From Natrinema hispanicum (lineage in GTDB: Archaea; Halobacteriota; Halobacteria; Halobacteriales; Natrialbaceae), in contig NZ_FOIC01000019.1 of the NCBI RefSeq assembly GCF_900111485.1, positions 1-52,639 of the forward strand: a stretch of DNA of 52,639 nucleotides, written 5' to 3'. Shown here one piece after another: positions 1-7,250 of the stretch. Every line of letters starts with the position of its first letter. The stretch's first letter is position 1. The translations under genes were made by a program, and so were the position numbers. The notes below the pieces were generated by a model. The model was not told the DNA's origin. It was given only the letters and a program-made list of their open reading frames with translations, and did not search any database.

Positions 1-378
1 GGCAACAGTGTGGTCCAGTGGAAAGAAACCGAGGAGAAAGAGCGGATTTGCGAGGTGTTAGAGGCGGTACGCGAGCAGAATCCCGGCAAGCGGATTCTGC
101 TCGTCTTGGACAAGCACGGCTCCCACATCTGTGAATACACGCGCAAGCGTGCGCACCAACTTGGCATCGATCTCGTGTTCCTTCCCTCAGGATCACCGCA
201 TCTCAACCCAATCGAACAGGTTTGGAAATACCTCAAGTGGACGATGGCACCGATCATCGTTGAGAACGAAGACGAGTTCCACGAACTCGTCAAGGACGTA
301 TTTGATCAAGTGACACAACGAGTAAGTTTCGCAAAGAGCTGGTGTAAGAAGTTCCTTGATTTTCAAAAGTTTCCTTGA
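1..378 (+). CDS. IS630-type DDE transposase, C-terminal part, cut by the window edge
   Basis: The reading frame is open from base 1, so the gene begins outside the window; about 125 residues are visible. It has the DDE_3 catalytic core of IS630-family transposases: LLVLDKHGSH carries the second Asp and its His, and HLNPIEQVWKYLK carries the catalytic Glu. The stop is at 376-378. The upstream half and the left inverted repeat cannot be seen, so it is unknown whether the element is intact. The family call is firm; activity is unknown. Confidence 0.85.
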   Translation, partial: GNSVVQWKETEEKERICEVLEAVREQNPGKRILLVLDKHGSHICEYTRKRAHQLGIDLVFLPSGSPHLNPIEQVWKYLKWTMAPIIVENEDEFHELVKDVFDQVTQRVSFAKSWCKKFLDFQKFP

Positions 379-1002
379 TCATTATACTAACGCACAGTGG
401 ATATCCAAACGCTCATTCGGCTGATTTCAGACTGCTTGAGTGTCCTCCGGCACATACACACATCCTATAAATCTAATATAACTATACCAAACCCGTCAGG
501 TGGGTGCTGCGAATACCCCGAAATCCGTGCACGAGATTCGCGTCTGTCGGTAGGAATCGATCCCGAATACAGGGCCGATCAAGGAATCACGACCGCCATT
601 CACCACCCGTGAGTGGACCGATATCTTGTAGGCGCTCGTCAACTGATCGTTGAGTGCGGCTGTCATCAGCAGCCGCAACACGACCTGACCAGTTATTTGT
701 CACAGTGGGGGACGAATCGTCCCCCACCGGTCAGTTAATCGATGTTGAAATTCCGTGCACGGATTCTGTCATTCGTAGCTACAGCGTCACCCCGAAGAAG
801 GGTCAGTTAGCAGGCTGAAATGCTCGATATCAGTCGGATTGTCAGTTTTCGGCGACTCGAAAGACCGCCTATGGTTGTTATAGCTTGGAGTCTGCCTGTT
901 TAATCGCGAGAGCAGGCAGTTGACGCTGAGAACAGCTAAACTGCAAATTCTACTGTCCCAGCGTTCGGCATTCCTCTGCCTTTAGCGGAGGTGAATGTCA
1001 AG
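379..1002. other. Non-coding spacer between an IS end and the SMC-like gene
   Basis: About 620 bases with no convincing gene. Short open frames here lack the acidic composition of the neighbouring proteins. It holds a strong hairpin at 705-727 and a perfect 12-bp palindrome TCCGTGCACGGA at 752-763, with a related ATCCGTGCACG at about 523-533. The right inverted repeat of the IS630 element should lie just after 378, but I could not identify it without its partner. Confidence 0.5.
705..727. repeat. Perfect 11-bp inverted repeat (GC-rich hairpin)
   Basis: GTGGGGGACGA and TCGTCCCCCAC are separated by one base. An outer pair CTGACC (685-690) and GGTCAG (729-734) encloses it. No T-run follows on either strand, so a role as intrinsic terminator is doubtful. 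It may be a transposon end remnant or an RNA structure. Confidence 0.6.
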
Positions 1003-2946
1003 TTATATTTCAGTTACTCGTTCATACTCGTCGGAGAGCGCTGCGGCGTCCTCCGGGAGCAATGCGGCGAGCAGGTAGCCTGTGTAGTCGGTTAAATAGT
1101 CTACGAGGGTCGCGATCCGTTCAGAGTCGATCGCTTCCAACGAATCGAGCAGCATGAACGGAATGTCTTCGTACACTTCGTGTGCGAGATAGCCGGCAAG
1201 TGCAAACACGAGTCCTGTTACTTCCCGCTCGCTCTCGGATAGGTGATCGATGGTGTCCTCGTATGCCGCACCTGACGTGGAGGTACGAATGACGTGCAAC
1301 TGGAAGACGGACTTCGTCACTTTGCGTCTACCCTCACGTACGTCACGCTCAACACGCTCGATCCAGATGCGGTCGAGGTTCGCGTAGCCGAGCATCTCAA
1401 GGACAGTATCCATATGCTCGTTGAATTCCTCGACCGCGTTTTGTTCGATCTGCTCTATCTTCGTTCGAAGGTCCTCGATCTCGGCGCTGACTTCGTCATG
1501 TCGTGTCTCGATGTCTTCCGCCTGGGCGATACGCCCTTCGATCTCTTCGATCCGGCCCTCAACGCGCTCGAGGTCGTTTTCGAGCTTTCCGAGCTCGTAT
1601 TCGATCTGGTTTGCCTCCTTGTGAAGATCTAAGATGGCACTGTAGTCCTCGTTCTCTAACTCTTCTACTTCCGCTTCGATCGTCTCTATTTCGTCGGTGA
1701 CCTCCTCACGGCGCGTCTGCAGTTCGTCGATCGTGTTCTCGCTGCGCTCGATTTCCCGCTCTAGATCCGATAGTCGCCGTTCGATGCGGTCGCGTTCCCG
1801 CTGGGCCTGCTGGAACGATCTCTTTTTCTCGTTTAGGTCGTCGATCTCGTCGTCTAACTCGTTTACGTCGTCGAATTTCGCCCGGCTGATCTGCCGTAAC
1901 TGATCGATCGTCGATTCGATCTGCTGTTTTTCGACTTCGCTCCCACACGTCCAGCAGGTTACGTCGTCGCTCGGGAGCAACTGCTCAGTGATGTCTTCGG
2001 TCGAACCCTCAGAGAGCGTCTCGAGCGCGCTCGTATCGGCGTCTTCGAGCATGTCCTCGTTGAAACCGATGACGCTCTGCAGTTCGCTGACTTCTGCCTC
2101 GAGGGTTTGTTTCTGCTCCCGGAGCCGGCTGATCTCCGACTCGATCTCCGAGATTTCGCCGACTGGCGTTTCGGGATGCTCGGCTTTCTCATCTTCGAGT
2201 TCCTGCTGTTCGCGATTGAGCGCTTCGAGGCTCTCGCGTTCCGTTTCGAGATCGTATCGGATGTCGTCGAGTTGCTTTCGCTTCGACCGCAGTTCGTCGA
2301 GTTTGTCCTCAAGAGCGGATTTCTCCTCGCGCGTTTCTTCGACATCGGCGTCGGCGTCCTGTAGCTCCGCTTCTTTCTCTGCGAGTTCGGCCTTCTTTGC
2401 TTCGATTTCTTGTGTAAGCTGCGTTCGCTTCTCTTCCAGCCCGGGGAGTTCTCCTTTAAGATCGTCGATTTCGTCGAGTTCACGTTCGAGATCGCGGCGC
2501 TTTTCGACGAGTCGATCGATTTCGGAGTGAATGGCGTCCGTGTCGACCGGTCTCATGATGAGTTCCCGCAGGTCATCGCTCGCAGCAACGGCTCGACGAG
2601 CCTCGTTCGACTCGAGCAGGAAGGCAAACAGATCGGCGAGCATTGGATCGTCGAGATACGGCTTACCGTCGGAAACAATGGTACCGGACCGCCGGCTCAG
2701 CGTCCGGGTATACGTTTCGTCACCGAGTGTGAGTTCAACGGACGCTTCGTCCGCGTCTCCTTTGATCGAGACGTTTTCACTGCCGAGCGCCGCCATCACT
2801 GCTTGGAGAAACGACGTCCGGTTGGTCGCGTTGCGACCTTCGAGAACCGTCACTCCTGGGGAGAACTCGACCGTGGTCTCTTCAATTCCACCGATATTCT
2901 CTGCGTGTATCGTTCCGGTCTCACGAATCTTTTTCTGTTGTTCCAT
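1003..2946 (-). CDS. Archaea-specific SMC-related ATPase (Sph-type), partner of RdfA
   Basis: A 647-residue Rad50/SMC-like protein. A degenerate P-loop GRNATNRTS lies at residues 37-45, with Arg where Walker A normally has Lys. Long charged coiled coils follow to about residue 500. A zinc-hook CWTC has its cysteines at residues 331 and 334. The C-terminal head has the signature LSESE and a Walker-B-like PFMLLDSLEAID, in which the usual catalytic Glu after Asp is Ser. The family is found in haloarchaea, typically next to rdfA, and has been linked to cell-shape control; the exact role here is inferred. The gene is divergent from rdfA. The ATG at 2946 fits a TATA box at 2979-2987 with a short leader. 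The altered Walker residues appear to belong to the family rather than to decay. Confidence 0.85.
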   Translation of the reverse strand: MEQQKKIRETGTIHAENIGGIEETTVEFSPGVTVLEGRNATNRTSFLQAVMAALGSENVSIKGDADEASVELTLGDETYTRTLSRRSGTIVSDGKPYLDDPMLADLFAFLLESNEARRAVAASDDLRELIMRPVDTDAIHSEIDRLVEKRRDLERELDEIDDLKGELPGLEEKRTQLTQEIEAKKAELAEKEAELQDADADVEETREEKSALEDKLDELRSKRKQLDDIRYDLETERESLEALNREQQELEDEKAEHPETPVGEISEIESEISRLREQKQTLEAEVSELQSVIGFNEDMLEDADTSALETLSEGSTEDITEQLLPSDDVTCWTCGSEVEKQQIESTIDQLRQISRAKFDDVNELDDEIDDLNEKKRSFQQAQRERDRIERRLSDLEREIERSENTIDELQTRREEVTDEIETIEAEVEELENEDYSAILDLHKEANQIEYELGKLENDLERVEGRIEEIEGRIAQAEDIETRHDEVSAEIEDLRTKIEQIEQNAVEEFNEHMDTVLEMLGYANLDRIWIERVERDVREGRRKVTKSVFQLHVIRTSTSGAAYEDTIDHLSESEREVTGLVFALAGYLAHEVYEDIPFMLLDSLEAIDSERIATLVDYLTDYTGYLLAALLPEDAAALSDEYERVTEI

Positions 2947-2978
2947 ACGCCCGTATCCGTGCCGTTTGCTGATAAACC

Positions 2979-2987
2979 TTTATATAG
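2979..2987 (-). promoter_or_regulatory. TATA box of the SMC-like gene
   Basis: The minus strand reads CTATATAAA. The predicted transcription start is near 2957, giving a leader of about 11 bases before the ATG at 2946. Confidence 0.6.
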
Positions 2988-3128
2988 AAGTAGGACAAAA
3001 GTCGCTGTTTCGGACCCAGCGTCTTCGCTCATCGCCAACTGCTAATATTGCATTCAAACCACAATAATGTCGAAAAATTCGGGTGTTTTGAACAGAAATA
3101 ACCTTGTTCAAACAGCCAACGAACACAC

Positions 3129-3136
3129 TTTAGTAT
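3129..3136 (+). promoter_or_regulatory. TATA box that fixes the rdfA start
   Basis: TTTAGTAT is centred about 25-28 bases before the ATGs at 3157 and 3160, the spacing expected for a leaderless haloarchaeal mRNA. The box lies downstream of an earlier in-frame ATG at 3067, which argues against that longer start. Confidence 0.6.
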
Positions 3137-3156
3137 CCCTCGCTGACTATGTCTCA

Positions 3157-3783
3157 ATGATGGCTGACGCTTCGAATTCGAACGGCACCCCCAGATACAA
3201 AGTTGGAAAGGTCATCAATCGATATTCGCTCGACGGGATGGGGCGCGAACTTGAGGAATATTGGGTTGGTGACGCGAAAGACTCTTACAGCCTCCGTGAG
3301 CTCGCGGAGTATTTCAACAAAGAAGTACTACGCAGTGCGTTAGCAGGAACTTCACAGCAACGCTTCAGCGGCGATATCGAGACGATTTATCACGCCCTCA
3401 CGGACGACGACGTAAGCCGGGGCGAGCAAACTCGCGTCCGGAAAACGCTCGAACGCGATAGTATCGATGTCGAACAGTTACAGAATGACTTCGTCACACA
3501 CCAGGCGATTCACACGTACCTGACAAAAGGACGGGATGTGGAAAAAGGGACGGAGGCCGGTGACCGAATCGAGTCCGCTCAACAGACGATCAACGGGCTT
3601 CGAGGTCGGCTTATCGCCGTTGTAGAGACAGTGCTCTCGAATCTCAGGGATACGGACACTCTCACGCTCGGCTCGTTCGATATTTTAGTCAAAATTAACG
3701 TACACTGCACCGACTGCGGGACTCACAAGAACCTCACCGAACTGTTGAGTGATGGGGGCTGTGAGTGTGAGGATGGGCAGTGA
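3157..3783 (+). CDS. rdfA: Rod-determining factor RdfA
   Basis: A 208-residue protein recognised by the N-terminal block RYKVGKVINRYSLDGMGREL, followed by an acidic segment with SYSLRELAEYFN and a C-terminal zinc-ribbon-like region (CTDCG then CECEDG). RdfA is a haloarchaeal factor needed for rod morphology in Haloferax volcanii. Here it is divergent from the SMC-related gene, the pairing usual for the family. The frame is open to an ATG at 3067, but the extra 30 residues do not resemble the family and a TATA box sits between the two starts, so 3157 (or 3160) is preferred. Identity is confident; function in this strain is inferred. Confidence 0.82.
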   Translation: MMADASNSNGTPRYKVGKVINRYSLDGMGRELEEYWVGDAKDSYSLRELAEYFNKEVLRSALAGTSQQRFSGDIETIYHALTDDDVSRGEQTRVRKTLERDSIDVEQLQNDFVTHQAIHTYLTKGRDVEKGTEAGDRIESAQQTINGLRGRLIAVVETVLSNLRDTDTLTLGSFDILVKINVHCTDCGTHKNLTELLSDGGCECEDGQ

Positions 3784-3857
3784 GCGCTCTCTCTGACCGT
3801 CTCAGGGTGCGTCAGTAGCTGTTTGTGATCGGTATCGATCTCGTTTGGGACACAACC

Positions 3858-3879
3858 ATTACAGACCTAGTTATGTAAT
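3858..3879. promoter_or_regulatory. 22-bp near-palindrome, copy 1 of a pair
   Basis: The outer arms CCATTACA (3856-3863) and TGTAATGG (3874-3881) are perfectly complementary, and the centre contains CTAG, a tetramer rare in haloarchaea. Twenty of 22 bases equal the perfect palindrome at 30202-30223. It lies about 430 bases before an IclR gene. It is probably a protein-binding site; the binding protein is unknown. Confidence 0.5.
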
Positions 3880-4277
3880 GGAGTGTGTTACGGACGAACG
3901 CTGTTCGCCGAAATCAATCTCAACTGTTCATTCTTGATGAATGGCGGATTGTTAATCACTAACATAGATCACGATAGAACTGTTCCTCAATCTCAAATTA
4001 TCCCAGTAGACGCGCTTTTCGGCCCAGATGCTGAGCAACGTTGCGACATATTCGGAGATAGTTCTCTCAATTCATTCGAGTAACTCGGATAAGGTGAGCG
4101 TTTGTAACACTCTCTTCACGAAATCTCTGTTCCGTCTTGTGGTTTCTGCCTTCGGCTGTTTCGTACTGGTTCCAAGAGAGGACGGTCATGACTGCGTATT
4201 GCTGAGGCCTTGCCTACTCTGAATCCGTCGAATAAGTTATGTCAACGCGATCTCCGCCAGATTCAACGACAATGAAC

Positions 4278-4286
4278 AATATTATT
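4278..4286 (+). promoter_or_regulatory. TATA box that fixes the first IclR start
   Basis: AATATTATT is centred about 28 bases before the ATG at 4311. It lies inside the N-terminal codons of the longer possible frame starting at 4239, which makes the shorter, leaderless start more likely. Confidence 0.55.
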
Positions 4287-4310
4287 GGTGTCGAGTTCGT
4301 CTTCCCTTTT

Positions 4311-5063
4311 ATGGGAAATAGAAACACGGTCAATTCGGATGAACGGATGCTCGATATCATGGAAGCACTCAAAGAGCACACGTCCGCCGGTGTGACGGAG
4401 CTCGCCGACGCTGTGGATATGCCAAAGAGCACTGTACACGTTCACCTCTCGACACTCAAAGACCGAGGATACGTCGTCCAGAACAACTCGCAGGAGTACC
4501 GTCTTAGCCTTCAGCTGCTCGATATGGGGATGATGGTTCAGGAGACCCAGGAGATGTACGACGAGGTACTCCCGAAACTCGACGAACTTGCTGAAGAGAC
4601 GGACGAAAAGGCTTGGTGGACCGTCGAAGAAAACGGGAAGGCCGTGTTCATCGCCAAGTCCGTAGGAAAGCACGGCATTCAAACCAACGCTCGGATCGGA
4701 CACCACATCGAACTGTATCAGCTAGCGGCAGGAAAGGCCATCCTCGCAAACCTGCCAGCAGTGCGACGGACAGAAATCCTGGATAGCTACGACTATCCAC
4801 TTGGCGGCGAAAAAACCCGTGCGGAACTTGAGGCAGAACTCGAGGAGATTCGAGACCGGGGTGTCGCGTATGGATCCGAGCAGTTCCTGCAGGGCGTCTC
4901 CGGTGTCGGCGCTTCGATTACGGACAATGCTGGAAACTCCTACGGAGCAATCAGCGTCTCAGGTCCGTCCAACCGCCTCGACAGCGACCGCGTGGAAAAC
5001 GAGCTTGCAAACCTCGTCCGGGGTCTCGTGGGCGAACTACGAGTCAATCTCTCGTACCGTTAG
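4311..5063 (+). CDS. IclR-family transcriptional regulator (first copy)
   Basis: A 250-residue regulator. A winged helix-turn-helix at about residues 8-65 includes VTELADAVDMPKSTVHVHL as recognition region. The IclR effector domain follows, with VAYGSEQFLQGVSGVGASI and AISVSGPSNRL, the usual signatures near the C terminus. IclR proteins bind small aromatic or organic acids and control catabolic operons. The gene stands alone, upstream of a UspA gene and the liv-type transporter on the other strand, so these or more distant catabolic genes could be targets. The start at 4311 is chosen from TATA spacing and because it gives the normal family length; an in-frame start at 4239 would add 24 atypical residues. 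Confidence 0.88.
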   Translation: MGNRNTVNSDERMLDIMEALKEHTSAGVTELADAVDMPKSTVHVHLSTLKDRGYVVQNNSQEYRLSLQLLDMGMMVQETQEMYDEVLPKLDELAEETDEKAWWTVEENGKAVFIAKSVGKHGIQTNARIGHHIELYQLAAGKAILANLPAVRRTEILDSYDYPLGGEKTRAELEAELEEIRDRGVAYGSEQFLQGVSGVGASITDNAGNSYGAISVSGPSNRLDSDRVENELANLVRGLVGELRVNLSYR

Positions 5064-5233
5064 TTCTACTCACTCGAACGGGTGACTGAGGCAGATCCTT
5101 CTATTTATTATCTCTTCCCACGGATAGCGGCGATTATTCTTCGTGAGTAACGTTCTACTCTTTCGAATGCTGAACGTTGTGTGTTATCAAAGTTGCCACT
5201 TACGATATGGCTGGTGAACGTGTAGGAGCGGTG

Positions 5234-5638
5234 CTATGCTGTCTCTGCTTCGCTACAAATGAGAACTGGTCGGTCGGTATTCAGCACGACTGATTGGCTC
5301 ACACTCCCGAACAGCATTTTGCCCGCTGGTGTTCGATTGCGCCCAGCGACACAGATCGCATCGGCATCGAGTTCTTCTGCGGTTTCGAGGATCGACTCTG
5401 CCGGGTCGCCACTCCCCTCTCGCAGCTCGACCGCCACGCCTGCGTCTTCGAGGTTCTCCTGTGCCCGTTTTACGGCTTCGACCTGCGTGACTGACGCACC
5501 TTCCAGATTGTCAACAAAGTCGTGGAGCAGGTACGCACGGGTATTGTCGATGTCGAACAGGTCGATAACTGTCTCGGCCTGGACGGCCGCGCGTTCGACG
5601 TTCTGATCGATACCGAGTACGATCTCTTTCATGGACAT
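5234..5638 (-). CDS. UspA-family universal stress protein
   Basis: A 134-residue single-domain Usp. It starts with the usual beta strand KEIVLGID and ends with the nucleotide-binding loop GSVSQSVVLNTDRPVLIC. The motif G-2x-G-9x-G(S/T) is only partly kept (GRNRTPAGKMLFGSVS), so ATP binding is uncertain. The ATG at 5638 fits a TATA-like element at 5657-5666 on the minus strand and a leaderless transcript. It lies 129 bases downstream of the livF-type gene on the same strand but appears to have its own promoter. Confidence 0.85.
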   Translation of the reverse strand: MSMKEIVLGIDQNVERAAVQAETVIDLFDIDNTRAYLLHDFVDNLEGASVTQVEAVKRAQENLEDAGVAVELREGSGDPAESILETAEELDADAICVAGRNRTPAGKMLFGSVSQSVVLNTDRPVLICSEAETA

Positions 5639-5767
5639 ATATTCGCAGACGGATCTGAAATAAGTACCGCCCGTCCCGCGGCACGAGGGCATCGACCGAT
5701 ATCGGATCCACGTAGTCAATCCGGTCTCGTCAGCGGGAGATCCGAACAGTATCGCTGGAGCGAGCCG

Positions 5768-6490
5768 CTAGTCGGCCAGTCCGACGCCAAGGTGTTCGTC
5801 GAGTACCTTGTCGTTCTCGCTTACGTCCTCGGACGGTCCTTTGTGGACGATATGGCCCTTCTCGAGGATGTACGTGTAGTCGGACACCCCGAGTGCGACT
5901 GGGATGTTCTGTTCGACGATCAGGACGGTGATCCCCTGATCGTTGAGATTCTCGATTATATCCTCGATCTGTCTGACGATGTACGGTGCGAGCCCTTCAG
6001 TCGGCTCGTCGAGCAGGAGCAGGTCGGGATCGGCGATCAGTGCACGCCCGATGGCGACCATTTGCTGTTCGCCGCCGGAGAGTACCGAGCCGTAACTATC
6101 CTCGCGCTCCTGAAGATTTTCAAATATGTTGATTACTTCGTCGACCGAGGGCCCGTTGCTCGCGTCGACGCCCATGTGGCCCATCTCAATGTTTTCACGG
6201 ACCGTCAGCCCGGGGAATACCCTGCGCCCTTCCGGGACGAACGCGATCCCCTTCCTGATGGTCGACTCGGTATCGAGGGTCGTGATATCGTCTCCATCGA
6301 ATTGGATTGAGCCGCCGGTCGGTGCGAGGTTGCCGACGACCGATCGAAGCGTCGTCGTCTTGCCGACCCCGTTGCGGCCGACGAGCGAGACAACCGAGCC
6401 ACGCTCGACCTCGAGTGAGAGTCCTTGTAGTACCTCGGTCATATCATATCCGGCGCGCAAGTCCTGTATCGAGAGCAGTGGATCACTCAT
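5768..6490 (-). CDS. livF: ABC transporter ATP-binding protein, LivF type
   Basis: A 240-residue ATPase. Walker A is GRNGVGKTT, the signature is LSGGEQQM, Walker B is LLLLDEPTEGL, and the switch His follows in VEQN. The order and the motif GLAPYIV are typical of LivF, one of the two ATPases of branched-chain-amino-acid/amide/urea-type importers. It is the last gene of the binding protein - LivHM - LivG - LivF operon. The ATG at 6490 overlaps the end of LivG by 8 bases (ATGAGTGA). The true substrate cannot be read from the sequence; the catabolic surroundings allow an organic acid or amide as well as an amino acid. Confidence 0.9.
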   Translation of the reverse strand: MSDPLLSIQDLRAGYDMTEVLQGLSLEVERGSVVSLVGRNGVGKTTTLRSVVGNLAPTGGSIQFDGDDITTLDTESTIRKGIAFVPEGRRVFPGLTVRENIEMGHMGVDASNGPSVDEVINIFENLQEREDSYGSVLSGGEQQMVAIGRALIADPDLLLLDEPTEGLAPYIVRQIEDIIENLNDQGITVLIVEQNIPVALGVSDYTYILEKGHIVHKGPSEDVSENDKVLDEHLGVGLAD

Positions 6491-7250
6491 CGCGAGCACC
6501 TCCGAGATATGCATCACGGACGTCCTCATTGGTAGCGATATCCTCTGGCGTCCCGCTCGCAAGCTCCTGCCCACGAGTCAGGACGGTGACCCGGTCGGAG
6601 ACACGCATGACGAGATCGATATCGTGTTCGATGAGCATTAGCGACTGGTCCGAGAGGACATCACTGATGAGCGTCATCGTTTCGTGCGTTTCCTCGCTAC
6701 TCATCCCTGCGGTTGGTTCGTCAAGCATAACTAATTCTGGGTCTGTCGCGAGCACGAGACCGATTTCCAGGCGACGCTGGTCACCATATGCGAGCGTGTC
6801 TGCGTGCACGTCTGCACGATCGCGCAGCCCAATCTTGTCAAGGATTTCGGTGGTTCGGTCGGTCAATTCATCGAACGAGTCCTTGTCGCGGAACATCGCC
6901 TCTCGACGACTGATCTCGTCGCTGTACATCGATTGCGCGGCGAGTCGGACGTTCTCACGGACGGTGAGACCGCCGAATACATTGGTGATCTGGAACGATC
7001 GGCCGACACCGTGATGGACGCGCTCATGTGGCGGCATGTTCGTGATGTCTGTGCCGTTGAAGCGCACGGTCCCTTCGGAGGGGATGAGCGCGCCAGTGAT
7101 GAGGTTGAACGTGGTGGTCTTGCCGGCACCGTTCGGGCCGATGACGCTCCGAAACTCGCCTTTCTCGACCTCGAGGTCGACGTGGTCGACAGCAGTGAGC
7201 TCACCGAAGCGTTTCGTCAGTCCATTCGTTTCGAGTACTGTCTCAGTCAT
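6483..7250 (-). CDS. livG: ABC transporter ATP-binding protein, LivG type
   Basis: A 255-residue ATPase with Walker A GPNGAGKTT, the extended segment between Walker A and signature that distinguishes LivG from LivF (RSFQITNVFGGLTVRENV), a divergent signature region LAYGDQRRLEIG, Walker B LVMLDEPTAGM and switch His in LIEHD. Its start overlaps the fused permease gene by 8 bases (ATGACTGA), so the genes are translationally coupled. It supplies one half of the ATPase dimer with LivF. Confidence 0.9.
   Translation of the reverse strand: MTETVLETNGLTKRFGELTAVDHVDLEVEKGEFRSVIGPNGAGKTTTFNLITGALIPSEGTVRFNGTDITNMPPHERVHHGVGRSFQITNVFGGLTVRENVRLAAQSMYSDEISRREAMFRDKDSFDELTDRTTEILDKIGLRDRADVHADTLAYGDQRRLEIGLVLATDPELVMLDEPTAGMSSEETHETMTLISDVLSDQSLMLIEHDIDLVMRVSDRVTVLTRGQELASGTPEDIATNEDVRDAYLGGARDE

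Larger units (their letters stand above)
3784..4310. other. Spacer holding a 22-bp palindrome and the iclR promoter
   Basis: About 525 bases. Two short open frames (3883-4083 and 4028-4222) have no recognisable content and non-haloarchaeal composition, so I do not call them genes. The region holds the palindrome at 3858-3879, a second weaker dyad TTCAT-tcttg-ATGAA near 3927-3941, and the promoter of the following regulator. Confidence 0.5.

Noticed and set aside
1988..2530. Serine-rich frames antisense to the SMC-like coiled coil
   Set aside because: They are shadows produced by the repetitive Glu codons of the coiled coil on the other strand.
3883..4222. Two short frames before the first IclR gene
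   Set aside because: Composition is not haloarchaeal and no start signal fits; they are probably chance frames in AT-rich DNA.
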